Below, one piece after another: positions 1 through 6,155 of a stretch of DNA of 7,219 nucleotides. A program made the position numbers and the translations under genes. Position 1 is the stretch's first letter; each line of letters starts with the position of its first letter. The notes below the pieces were generated by a model that worked only from the letters and a program-made list of their open reading frames with translations, was not told the DNA's origin and did no database searches. The DNA is taken from the NCBI GenBank assembly GCA_937907405.1, contig CALCIC010000662.1:1-7219 (forward strand), given 5' to 3'. This stretch comes from an uncultured Isosphaeraceae bacterium. GTDB lineage: Bacteria > Planctomycetota > Planctomycetia > Isosphaerales > Isosphaeraceae.

Positions 1-563
1 TGATCGAGATCCACTCGGCCCACGGCTACCTGCTGCACGAGTTCCTCTCGCCCCTGAGCAACTGTCGGACCGACGAGTTCGGCGGCGACCTGGAGAACCG
101 GATGCGGCTGACGCTCCTGGTGGCCGATCGGCTGCGCGCGATCATCCCCGACGAGTTGCCGCTGTTCGTCCGGATCTCGGCGACCGACTGGGCCGAGGGG
201 GGCTGGGACCTCGACCAATCGGTGGTGCTCTCGGCGCGGCTCAAGGGGCTGGGGGTGGACCTGATCGACGTGTCGTCGGGGGCGCTTGTGCCCACGGCCC
301 GGATCCCCGTGGGGCGCGGCTACCAGATCCCGCTGGCCCGCCGCATCCGGGACGAGGCGGGGATCATGACCGGGGCCGTGGGGCTGCTCACCGACCCCCG
401 CCAGGCCGACGAGGTGATCACCGGCGGCGACGCCGACCTCGCCTTCATCGGCCGCCAGCTGCTCCGCGAGCCGTACTGGGCGTTCAAAGCCCAGCACGAA
501 CTCGGCAAGGAGCCGACCTGGCCGATCCCCTACGGCTACGCCGTCAAGCGGCGGGCGAAGTAG
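1..563 (+). CDS. NADH:flavin oxidoreductase, old yellow enzyme family (5' truncated by window)
   Basis: This is the C-terminal 186 residues of an FMN-dependent old-yellow-enzyme TIM barrel of the YqjM/NADPH dehydrogenase type. The reading frame is open from base 3, so the start lies upstream of the window. The visible part begins with IEIHSAHGYL, in which the His pair of the H-x-x-H motif (residues 4 and 7 of the fragment) is the substrate-anchoring pair of the YqjM class. It is followed by LSPLSNCRTDEFGG and LENRMRL, the strongly conserved barrel segment, then by LFVRIS, DVSSG, and the C-terminal FMN-phosphate loop TGAVGLL...ADLAFIGRQLLREPYW. Members usually reduce activated C=C bonds with NAD(P)H in the cytoplasm; the physiological substrate is not visible here. 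The tail PYGYAVKRRAK is more basic than in YqjM. The stop is TAG at 561-563. The gene overlaps the convergent PEP-CTERM gene by 20 bp. Family assignment is firm; subfamily and substrate are inference. Confidence 0.95.
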   Translation, partial: IEIHSAHGYLLHEFLSPLSNCRTDEFGGDLENRMRLTLLVADRLRAIIPDELPLFVRISATDWAEGGWDLDQSVVLSARLKGLGVDLIDVSSGALVPTARIPVGRGYQIPLARRIRDEAGIMTGAVGLLTDPRQADEVITGGDADLAFIGRQLLREPYWAFKAQHELGKEPTWPIPYGYAVKRRAK

Positions 564-1221
564 CCCGGCGGCGTCGGGCGAGGAACCCCGCGACGCCGAG
601 GCAGCCCAGGCCGGCCAGCGCCAGCGACGACGGCTCGGGGACCGCGCCGGGGGGCAAAGCCGCGCCCAGGGTCACGTTGTCGAAGCCGATGAAATTGGCG
701 GCGCCCGAGAAGTTCACCGACTTGGCGATCCCGTTGAAGGTCACGCCGATCGGCACCCAGTTGTTGTAGGGGGGGGAGCCGGGGGGCAGGGTCGGGGTCA
801 CGGGCAAGGCGAGCGACGCCAGAATGTTCCCCGTCTGATCCACGCCGTCGTACACGGTCACGGAGCCGGGGTGAGCCGGATCGGCCGCGGAGTAAAAGAA
901 CGAAAACCCGGTGGTGAAGCCCGCGGCCACGTTCATGACGGCGCCCCCCCCTCCTAGGAAGAACAGGACGCCCGGAGGGGACGGGTTGTTCGCGTAGTTC
1001 CCCGATTCAATGGCCTGGGCGCTCGCGCTGAAGGTGATCCCGTAATTCGGGCCGGGGCCGCTCCCCTTGTCGCCGGCGCCGCCGTTGTAGTAGTTGAGGA
1101 TCTTTTCCTGATCCTGCAAGGTGTCGAACGTCAGCGTAATCACGTCCGCTTGGCTTGGGACCGAGGCGCCCAGCGCGAGGAGTCCGAGGGATATCAAAAC
1201 CGATCGAATGAGGCCTCGCAT
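544..1221 (-). CDS. PEP-CTERM sorting domain-containing exported protein
   Basis: This is a 225-residue exported protein of unknown function. It has an N-terminal signal peptide (MRGLIRS, then a Leu-rich core, predicted cleavage after VPSQA at about residue 26). A Gly/Pro-rich beta-type body follows, with NYYNGG near residue 45, GPNYGITFS, and IGFDNVTLG just before the tail. The last 33 residues are a textbook PEP-CTERM signal: VPEPSS at about 194-199, a hydrophobic helix, then RRRR and a short tail. By family knowledge such proteins are processed by an exosortase and sent to the cell surface or matrix; no exosortase gene is in this window. An ATG at 1230 also opens this frame, but AAGGAG (1236-1231) abuts it directly and lies 9 nt from the ATG at 1221, so I prefer 1221. 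The FDNVTLG motif is typical of lectin-like PEP-CTERM proteins, but no ligand can be assigned. The stop (TGA, 546-544) lies inside the OYE gene. Confidence 0.9.
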   Translation of the reverse strand: MRGLIRSVLISLGLLALGASVPSQADVITLTFDTLQDQEKILNYYNGGAGDKGSGPGPNYGITFSASAQAIESGNYANNPSPPGVLFFLGGGGAVMNVAAGFTTGFSFFYSAADPAHPGSVTVYDGVDQTGNILASLALPVTPTLPPGSPPYNNWVPIGVTFNGIAKSVNFSGAANFIGFDNVTLGAALPPGAVPEPSSLALAGLGCLGVAGFLARRRRATSPAA

Positions 1222-1230
1222 GGGACGCAT

Positions 1231-1236
1231 CTCCTT
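1231..1236 (-). promoter_or_regulatory. Ribosome binding site that decides the PEP-CTERM start
   Basis: On the minus strand AAGGAG is followed at once by an ATG (1230) and, 9 nt later, by a second in-frame ATG (1221). Zero spacing is not usable for initiation, whereas 9 nt is normal, so the second ATG is the better start. Confidence 0.65.
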
Positions 1237-1474
1237 GCTCGTGGCGTGTTACGACCATATCCGCATCACATCCACGCACCATCGTCGTGAATTCATGCAC
1301 CATGCACGTTACCCGCATGGGGCCCGAGGTTGCAAGCGGATTCGGGCTGTTTCGAGCCTGGTTTTTCAGAGGCACTGGCCCCGGGGGGTTCGCGCAGGTA
1401 GCCTGGGTTCAGGCGCCGCGCGGATCCAGCGTCGGGGGCGGATCGTTCGAGGACGGGGCGAAGTCGATCGAGGC
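1237..1474. promoter_or_regulatory. Divergent intergenic region between the PEP-CTERM and tricorn genes
   Basis: This stretch of about 240 bp separates two genes transcribed away from each other and must contain both promoters. I could not identify a convincing -35/-10 pair on either strand. It holds an 8-bp palindrome TGAATTCA (1288-1295). Overlapping its end is a tandem heptamer CATGCAC-CATGCAC (1294-1307), with another GCACCAT at 1276-1282. These are candidate operator sequences only. The tricorn frame is open back to an ATG at 1287, but that extension has no signal peptide or ribosome binding site and is not used here. Confidence 0.4.
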
Positions 1475-1480
1475 GAGGAG
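1475..1480 (+). promoter_or_regulatory. Ribosome binding site that decides the tricorn start
   Basis: GAGGAG ends 7 nt before the ATG at 1488. That start gives a protein opening with a proper signal peptide, which supports it over the in-frame ATG at 1287, 201 bp upstream. Confidence 0.7.
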
Positions 1481-1487
1481 ACCGGCG

Positions 1488-4400
1488 ATGGCGCGGCGCG
1501 GAGCGTTCGGGGGGTTGTCGAGGGCCGTCGCGGCGTGCGCGGTCGTGATGTCGTCGTCGGCCGCGGTCCGGGCCGTCGATCCCGCCGACGCGCGGCTGCT
1601 GTCGTCGCCGGCGGTCACGGTGGGCCGGATCGCGTTCGTGTACGCCGACGACCTCTGGACGGCCGAGGCCGACGGCTCTCGGCCGCGGCGGTTGACCTCG
1701 CACCCCGGCGTCGAGAGCCGGCCGAGGTTCTCTCCCGACGGCAAGACGATCGCGTTCTCCGCCTCGTACGACGGCAACCTCGACGTCTATACGATCCCCG
1801 TCGACGGCGGCGAGCCGACCCGCCTGACCTGGCACCCCGGCGACGACCTGGTCCGCGGCTTCACCCCCGAGGGGGACGTCCTGTTCGCCTCGCGGCGGTC
1901 GGTGTTCTCCGGCCGGCATTCGCAGTTCTTCACCGTGCCGGTGAAGGGGGGCGTCCCCAGGAAGCTGCCGATCCCCAGCGGCGACATGGGGGCGGTCTCG
2001 CCCGACGGCGCCTTCCTCGCCTACACCCCCCTGGGCGAGCAGTTCCGCCAGTGGAAGAACTACCGAGGAGGCGCGACCTCGCGGATCTGGGTCCTCAGGC
2101 TCGCCGACCTGTCGCACGTCGAGATTCCCAAGCCGGAAGGGGGCGCCAACGACACGATGCCCTCGTGGATCGGCCAGACCGTCTACTTCCTCTCCGATCG
2201 CGACGGCGAATTCAACGTCTACTCCTACGACGCCGCGACCAGGGGGGTCGCCCGGCTGACCAACCATCGCGACTTCCCCGTCGAGACCGCCTCCACCGGC
2301 GCGGGGAAGGTGATCTACGACCAGTCGGGATATCTTTACACTTATGATCCCAATACGGGGCAGACGACGCGGCTCAAGGTGGCCGCCGCCGCCGACCTGG
2401 CCGAGCCCCGCCCGCGCCGCGTCAGCGACCCCAAGCTCGTCCGCTCCGCCGACGTCTCCCCCACCGGCAAGCGCGCGGTCCTGGAATACCGGGGCGAGAT
2501 CGTCACCGTCCCCGCCAAAAAGGGGGACCCGCGCAATCTCTCGCAGACCCCCGGCGCGCACGAGCGGTCCCCCGTCTGGTCCCCCGACGGCAAGTCGATC
2601 GCCTATTTCAGCGACGCCTCGGGCGAGTACGCGCTGATCGTCCAGCCCCAGGACGGCAAGGGGGAACTGAAATCGTACCCGCTCAAGGGGGCGGGCTTCT
2701 ACGAGCGGCCCGTCTGGTCCCCCGACTCCAAAAAGATCGCCTTCCTCGACAACGCGCGGACCCTGTCGTGGATCGACCTCGACGCCGGCGCGGTCAAGGT
2801 CGTCGCCGCCGAGCCGATCTACGGACCGAACAACACCATGAGCGCGAACTGGTCGCCCGATTCCAGATGGCTGGCCTACACCGTCAGCACCAGGGCCGGC
2901 ATCCAGACGATCCAGCTCTATTCGCTCGACCAGGACAAGGCGGCCCCCCTGACCGACGGCCTCGCCGAGGCGGGCTCTCCGGTCTTCGACGCCGGGGGCA
3001 AGTACCTCTACTTCCTCGCCTCGACCGACGCCGGCCCCGTCAAGAACTGGTTCGACCAGTCGATCACCGACATGCCCGTCACCTCCTCGCTCTACCTGGT
3101 CACGCTCCAGAAAGCCACCCCCGACCCGCTCCTCAAGCAAACCGACGAGGAGGGGGTCGACCCCGCCAAGGAGCAAGACAAGGACAAGGACAAGGACAAG
3201 GCGAACGACGCGGTGAAGGACGACGGCAATAAGGCCCCGACGCCGGCCCCCGCTCCGACGCCGGCGAAGCCGACGGTGGTCGAGCTGGAGGGGATCGCCG
3301 ATCGGATCATCGCCATGCCGGTCGAGTCGGGGATGCTCTCGGACCTGTCGGCCGGGGCCGAGGGGCAGGTTTACTACGTCCGGCGGCCCGAGGCCCGGCC
3401 GGCTCGCGACGACGGCGGGCTGGGCAAGCCGACGCTCCGCCGGTTCGACCTCAAGACCCGCGAGGACCAGGCGCTCGCCGAGGACGTCGGCGACTACCGG
3501 ATCTCGGCCGACCGCAAGAAGCTCCTCTATCGGGCCGACGCCGTGGTCGGGATCGTCGACGCCGGCAAGTTCAACAAGGGGGACGGCGCGATCGCGGCGG
3601 TCGCCGACGTGTCGATCGCCGTCGACCCCCGCGCCGAGTGGTCGCAGATCTTCCACGAGGCCTGGCGGATCAACCGCGACTTCTTCTACGCGCCCAACAT
3701 GCACGGGGCCGACTGGAACGCGGTCCGGGCCAAGTACGAGGCGTTCCTCCCCCACCTGACGACCCGAGGGGACCTCGACCGGGTGATCCGGGCGATGCTC
3801 AGCGAGCTGGCGGTCGGGCACAGCTTCCTGTTCGGCGGCGACCGGCCGCACGAGCCCAGGACGATCCCCGTCGGCCTGCTCGGCGCCGACTACGAGGTCG
3901 CCGACGGCCGGTTCAAGTTCAAGACGATCTACGGCGGCGCCTACTGGGACCCCTCGCTCCGCGCCCCGCTGAACGCCCCCGGGGTGAACGTCGCGGTCGG
4001 CGATTACCTGCTCGCCGTCGACGGCAAGGACGTGAAGGCCGACGCCGAAGTCTACAAGCACTTCGAGCAGACGGTCGGGCGGCGGACCGAGCTGAAGGTC
4101 GGGCCCAAACCCGACGGCGCCGACGCGCGGACCGTGGTCGTCGAGCCGATCGCCGATGAATCGACCCTCCGCAACCGCGCCTGGGTCGAGGGGAATCTGC
4201 ACAAGGTTCATGAGCGTACCAAGGGGCGGGTGGCGTACATCTACGTCCCCAACACGGCCGGACAGGGGTACTCGTACTTCAAGCGGTATTTCTACCCCCA
4301 GGCCGACAAGGACGCGGCGATCATCGACGAGCGGTTCAACGGCGGCGGCCAGGTGGCGGACTACTACATCGACCTCCTCCGCCGCCCGGTGGTGAGCTAC

Positions 4401-4934
4401 TGGGCGACCCGTCACGGCGAGCCCCTGCGCACGCCCAACGCGGCGATCCCCGGCCCCAAGGTGATGATCATCGACGAGACGGCCGGCTCGGGGGGGGACA
4501 TGCTCCCCTGGATGTTCCGCAAGTTCGAGCTCGGCCCGCTCGTCGGCAAGCGGACCTGGGGAGGGCTGGTCGGCATCCTCGGGTTCCCGGTCCTGATGGA
4601 CGGCGGTCGGGTCACCGCCCCCGACCTGGCGATCTTCACCGACAAGGGCTGGATCGTCGAGAACGAGGGCGTCGCCCCTGATATCGAAGTCGAGCAGGAC
4701 CCCGCCGCCATGGCCGCCGGCGCCGACCCGCAGCTCGACAAGGCCATCGAAGTCGTCCTCCAGGCCCTCGAAAAGTCCCCTCCCCCCGCCCGCCCCGCGC
4801 GCCGGCCGCCGCTCCCGCGCCGGCACCCGCACCCGCCGCGGCGCCGGCGGCGAAATGACGGATCATCCGTGCGTCCCATCACCGGATTCAAATCGGGAAG
4901 TGGAGATTTATTAGCCATGTTGACGGGGCTATGA
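1488..4934 (+). CDS. Tricorn protease homolog, exported S41-family serine peptidase with beta-propellers and PDZ domain
   Basis: The formal product is 1148 residues, close to the usual 1050-1150 of tricorn homologs. In order it has: a signal peptide (MARRGAFGG, hydrophobic core, cleavage after about AVRA at 29); TolB/WD40-like propeller repeats with SPDGK at 82-86, WSPDGK at 364-369, WSPDSK at about 410 and WSPDSR at about 455; and a low-complexity linker with (DK)4 at 564-571 and Pro/Ala/Thr repeats to about 595. Next comes a tricorn C1-like helical domain (EWSQIFHEAWRINRDFFYAP, from 717) with VGHSF, whose H778 matches the tricorn catalytic His; a PDZ domain (about 829-888, GDYLLAVDGKDV); and the S41 core (DERFNGGG 947-954). 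The nucleophile motif AGSGGDMLPW has S1001, and VENEGVAPDIEV (E1058/E1060) supplies the acidic residue. All key catalytic elements are present, so the enzyme is probably active on peptides in the periplasm-like compartment. The C-terminus is odd: the frame shifts after about residue 1100 and runs to a stop at 4932-4934 instead of 4856-4858. No partner aminopeptidase is adjacent. Confidence 0.93.
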   Translation: MARRGAFGGLSRAVAACAVVMSSSAAVRAVDPADARLLSSPAVTVGRIAFVYADDLWTAEADGSRPRRLTSHPGVESRPRFSPDGKTIAFSASYDGNLDVYTIPVDGGEPTRLTWHPGDDLVRGFTPEGDVLFASRRSVFSGRHSQFFTVPVKGGVPRKLPIPSGDMGAVSPDGAFLAYTPLGEQFRQWKNYRGGATSRIWVLRLADLSHVEIPKPEGGANDTMPSWIGQTVYFLSDRDGEFNVYSYDAATRGVARLTNHRDFPVETASTGAGKVIYDQSGYLYTYDPNTGQTTRLKVAAAADLAEPRPRRVSDPKLVRSADVSPTGKRAVLEYRGEIVTVPAKKGDPRNLSQTPGAHERSPVWSPDGKSIAYFSDASGEYALIVQPQDGKGELKSYPLKGAGFYERPVWSPDSKKIAFLDNARTLSWIDLDAGAVKVVAAEPIYGPNNTMSANWSPDSRWLAYTVSTRAGIQTIQLYSLDQDKAAPLTDGLAEAGSPVFDAGGKYLYFLASTDAGPVKNWFDQSITDMPVTSSLYLVTLQKATPDPLLKQTDEEGVDPAKEQDKDKDKDKANDAVKDDGNKAPTPAPAPTPAKPTVVELEGIADRIIAMPVESGMLSDLSAGAEGQVYYVRRPEARPARDDGGLGKPTLRRFDLKTREDQALAEDVGDYRISADRKKLLYRADAVVGIVDAGKFNKGDGAIAAVADVSIAVDPRAEWSQIFHEAWRINRDFFYAPNMHGADWNAVRAKYEAFLPHLTTRGDLDRVIRAMLSELAVGHSFLFGGDRPHEPRTIPVGLLGADYEVADGRFKFKTIYGGAYWDPSLRAPLNAPGVNVAVGDYLLAVDGKDVKADAEVYKHFEQTVGRRTELKVGPKPDGADARTVVVEPIADESTLRNRAWVEGNLHKVHERTKGRVAYIYVPNTAGQGYSYFKRYFYPQADKDAAIIDERFNGGGQVADYYIDLLRRPVVSYWATRHGEPLRTPNAAIPGPKVMIIDETAGSGGDMLPWMFRKFELGPLVGKRTWGGLVGILGFPVLMDGGRVTAPDLAIFTDKGWIVENEGVAPDIEVEQDPAAMAAGADPQLDKAIEVVLQALEKSPPPARPARRPPLPRRHPHPPRRRRRNDGSSVRPITGFKSGSGDLLAMLTGL
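3177..3200 (+). repeat. Four tandem GACAAG hexamers encoding (Asp-Lys)4
   Basis: The hexamer GACAAG is repeated four times exactly, in frame, inside the linker between the propellers and the protease half of the tricorn homolog. It is a charged, presumably disordered spacer followed by a Pro/Ala/Thr tract. Hexamer arrays of this kind change length in frame, so this is a likely site of length variation between strains. Confidence 0.9.
4782..4858 (+). other. Probable frameshift: original C-terminus of the tricorn homolog in the -1 frame
   Basis: In the annotated frame the residues after EKSPPPARPARR become Arg/His-rich, unlike the rest of the protein. In the neighbouring frame (codons starting at positions such as 4799 and 4853) the same bases read RAPAAAPAPAPAPAAAPAAK and stop at TGA 4856-4858. 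That Ala/Pro tail is typical of such exported planctomycete proteins and matches the style of the Pro/Ala linker earlier in the gene. The switch point must lie around the C-rich tract 4776-4798, which includes a run of six C at 4782-4787. One missing base (or two extra) in this tract would explain it. Whether this is a sequencing error, a real mutation or slippage cannot be told from one sequence. Confidence 0.7.
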
Positions 4935-4963
4935 ATTCCCTACAAGTCGCGGCGGAATGGAAT

Positions 4964-5051
4964 TGGGTGGCCCGGGATCGTACTCGAACCCGGGTGGACG
5001 GGGGCCGAGGCTTCTCTCCCCGGGTTCGGCGAACCGAGCCCGGGCCACCCA
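4964..5051. repeat. Nested inverted repeat (two stems), downstream of the tricorn gene
   Basis: An outer pair of arms, TGGGTGGCCCGGG at 4964-4976 and its exact complement at 5039-5051, encloses a second perfect 10-bp pair, CGAACCCGGG at 4985-4994 and its complement at 5019-5028. The arms are separated by internal loops of 8 and 10 nt, with a 24-nt apical loop. The structure begins 29 nt after the tricorn stop and could stall transcription or protect the 3' end, but it has no following T-tract. On the minus strand the span looks faintly like a tRNA (7-bp acceptor-like stem, GGGTTCGAGT), yet it lacks normal D- and anticodon arms. The right arm touches the hairpin repeat starting at 5051, so the two may form one composite element. 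Confidence 0.75.
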
Positions 5052-5113
5052 CCGCTGTCATCGTGGGCTACCGGCCCCCGCGCCTGTGGCATCCCGCCAC
5101 AGCCACCCGGCCG
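5051..5113 (+). repeat. Palindromic direct repeat, copy A
   Basis: This is one of two copies of a 62-63 bp sequence in the same orientation (the other is at 5690-5751). By hand alignment 57 of 63 columns match, with one single-base gap. Its core is a perfect 7-bp hairpin: CTGTGGC (5084-5090), loop ATCCC, GCCACAG (5096-5102). The shape is that of a REP-like intergenic repeat. It lies beyond the 3' end of the small gene at 5222-5635. Confidence 0.85.
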
Positions 5114-5221
5114 TCTCTTGTGAAACAGACTTCCGACTCAGGACGCTAAGTCGTGTCAACGGATCGAGCGAGATTTCGGACGAGGTCGCATCCTTGGGAC
5201 AGCCGACCAATGCCGAGGAGA
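5114..5221. other. Spacer with no recognised content
   Basis: This is 108 bp between repeat copy A and the stop of the small minus-strand gene at 5222. Composition is visibly less GC-rich than in the large genes. I see no terminator with a T-tract, no convincing short gene and no further repeat copy here. Confidence 0.4.
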
Positions 5222-5635
5222 TCAACCTTGCCGTCGGCAGCGACGAGCGAATGCAAGACTGGCGTTTCTGCTCACCTCGTCGATCTTCCCTTCCCCGTAA
5301 TGCCACTCGATAGCAGGTTCCAACAGATCCTCGCTTGGCCATAGGTTTGGATATGGCAATTGATCGTTGTAAGGCAAGACGAACTCGCGGGCGATCCTTT
5401 CCATTGCTCCGACATCGGCATCCGAGAACCCGCGACGTCGAAGCTCTTCTCTGCGTCGGTCGAAGAAGAAGTCCGGGGGCGGCGGACCGCCGAAGTCGTC
5501 CAACTGCACGAGTATCAGCCGCCAGTTTGACTCGGCGTCGAGAGGCTGATTCCGGAGGAATTCGATTCGCTCCTTTTCGTGTGCTTCGCGAGCTTCGTCA
5601 GGCTGCGGGTTGTAGAATTCCCAATCAGTCCCCAT
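5222..5635 (-). CDS. Hypothetical protein, 137 aa, soluble, acidic N-terminal half
   Basis: I do not recognise this protein. It begins MGTDWEFYNPQPDEAREAHE and has an acidic, helix-prone first third. A Pro/Phe stretch follows (GGPPPPDFFFDRRREELRRR at about 49-68), then a helical segment with GFSDADVGAMERIAREF (69-85), then an aromatic/Pro-rich part with LPYPNLWPSEDLLEPAIEWH (93-112). It ends in a basic tail, RRCRRQG. There is no signal peptide or membrane segment, so it should be cytoplasmic. The start at 5635 is supported by GGGAG (5649-5645) 9 nt upstream. The bases around 5341-5400 are only 28/60 G+C, against about 70% in the neighbouring tricorn gene, which suggests an acquired gene. It lies downstream of the gene at 5785-6102 on the same strand, 149 bp away, with repeat copy B between them. 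It could be an immunity-like or accessory partner, but that is a guess. Confidence 0.6.
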   Translation of the reverse strand: MGTDWEFYNPQPDEAREAHEKERIEFLRNQPLDAESNWRLILVQLDDFGGPPPPDFFFDRRREELRRRGFSDADVGAMERIAREFVLPYNDQLPYPNLWPSEDLLEPAIEWHYGEGKIDEVSRNASLAFARRCRRQG

Positions 5636-5644
5636 ACAGTTCTA

Positions 5645-5649
5645 CTCCC
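5645..5649 (-). promoter_or_regulatory. Ribosome binding site of the 137-aa gene
   Basis: GGGAG on the minus strand lies 9 nt before the ATG at 5635-5633. It is the main local evidence that this open frame is translated rather than accidental. Confidence 0.5.
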
Positions 5650-5689
5650 ATGAGAAGCAACGTCCGCCTCGCGCGTCATGCTGGACCAG

Positions 5690-5751
5690 ACCGCCGTCAT
5701 CGTGGGCTACGGCCACCGCGCCTGTGGCATCCTGCCACAGCCATCCAGCCG
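5690..5751 (+). repeat. Palindromic direct repeat, copy B
   Basis: This is the second copy of the element at 5051-5113, in the same orientation and about 640 bp away. The core hairpin is conserved: CTGTGGC (5722-5728), loop ATCCT, GCCACAG (5734-5740). Both stem arms are identical to copy A, and the one change within the core lies in the loop. It sits between the two small minus-strand genes, and with copy A brackets the 137-aa gene exactly. Confidence 0.85.
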
Positions 5752-5784
5752 CCTTCACAGATCCCGAGACCGATCTCGCCCGCG

Positions 5785-6102
5785 CTACCGCGGCCGCCGG
5801 CCGAGGGCGAGCTTCTTCATGAGGGCCTCGTCCCCCGGGAACACGAATGCCTTCTTCCCGCGCTTCAGCCCTTCACCGAACTCGGCGTTGAAATGCGGGC
5901 CCTTGACGGGATCGAAGTCGAGGCGCAGCCGCCAGTACGGCTTGTCGGCCGCGCTGACGCCGACCTCTTGCCCAGCCAGGACGCCGAGGCGGCCGATCTC
6001 GATCTTGCGGTACGGGCCGAAAACGACGCCCCGCGATTCCAGCCAGGCGACGGCCGCGTTCCGGGCCTGATCGATCGAGATGAAGCGTTCGATTTCTTCC
6101 AT
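5785..6102 (-). CDS. Hypothetical protein, 105 aa, with a D-P-V-K-G-P-H-x-N core
   Basis: This is a small soluble protein starting MEEIERFISIDQARNAAVAW. It contains a helical N-terminus (10-24), a segment GPYRKIEIGRLGV (29-41), then ADKPYWRLRLDFDPVKGPHF (52-71) and a basic C-terminal part, LKRGKKAFVFPGDEALMKKL (79-98). The DPVKGPHFN core followed by a K-x-A-x-x-FPG-type strand reminds me of C-terminal modules of polymorphic toxins and similar small secreted-toxin fragments. That is recollection, not a match I can test. There is no signal peptide. The open frame runs back to an ATG at 6282, but that extension passes through a repeat element. The ATG at 6102 has a strong AGGAGG (6112-6107) 4 nt upstream, so 6102 is the start. 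The stop is TAG at 5787-5785. It may be co-transcribed with the 137-aa gene downstream. Confidence 0.65.
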   Translation of the reverse strand: MEEIERFISIDQARNAAVAWLESRGVVFGPYRKIEIGRLGVLAGQEVGVSAADKPYWRLRLDFDPVKGPHFNAEFGEGLKRGKKAFVFPGDEALMKKLALGRRPR

Positions 6103-6106
6103 CACT

Positions 6107-6112
6107 CCTCCT
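6107..6112 (-). promoter_or_regulatory. Ribosome binding site that decides the 105-aa gene start
   Basis: AGGAGG within a longer purine run lies 4 nt before the ATG at 6102. It favours this start over the in-frame ATG at 6282, which would fuse translated repeat sequence onto the protein. Confidence 0.65.
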
Positions 6113-6155
6113 CTCCACGCGCTGACGATTCGACATGGATTCAAAGACGCCGAAA

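Noticed and set aside
1287..1487. 67-codon N-terminal extension of the tricorn homolog
   Set aside because: It has no ribosome binding site and would bury the signal peptide. The ATG at 1488 has GAGGAG at 7 nt and gives a proper exported N-terminus.
1121..2347. 408-codon plus-strand frame overlapping the start of the tricorn gene
   Set aside because: The Arg-rich, domain-free product is a shifted reading of the tricorn coding sequence.
1293..4832. Very long open frame (1179 codons) antisense to the tricorn gene
   Set aside because: Its product is low-complexity Arg/Gly/Asp/Val-rich sequence without domains. Long antisense frames are expected opposite GC-rich genes, and the plus strand carries clear catalytic motifs.
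4965..5050. A functional tRNA gene on the minus strand
   Set aside because: The acceptor-like stem and GGGTTCGA are suggestive, but the T-loop would be 12 nt and no D-arm or 7-nt anticodon loop can be drawn.
4931..5313. Short plus-strand frames starting at 4931 and 4957
   Set aside because: They are readings of the nested palindrome and repeat copy A. No ribosome binding site or recognisable protein sequence supports them.
5051..5751. Integron cassette with attC sites, or a CRISPR array
   Set aside because: There are only two repeat copies about 640 bp apart, which excludes CRISPR. They lack the paired core sites (GTTRRRY/RYYYAAC) of attC, and no integrase is visible.
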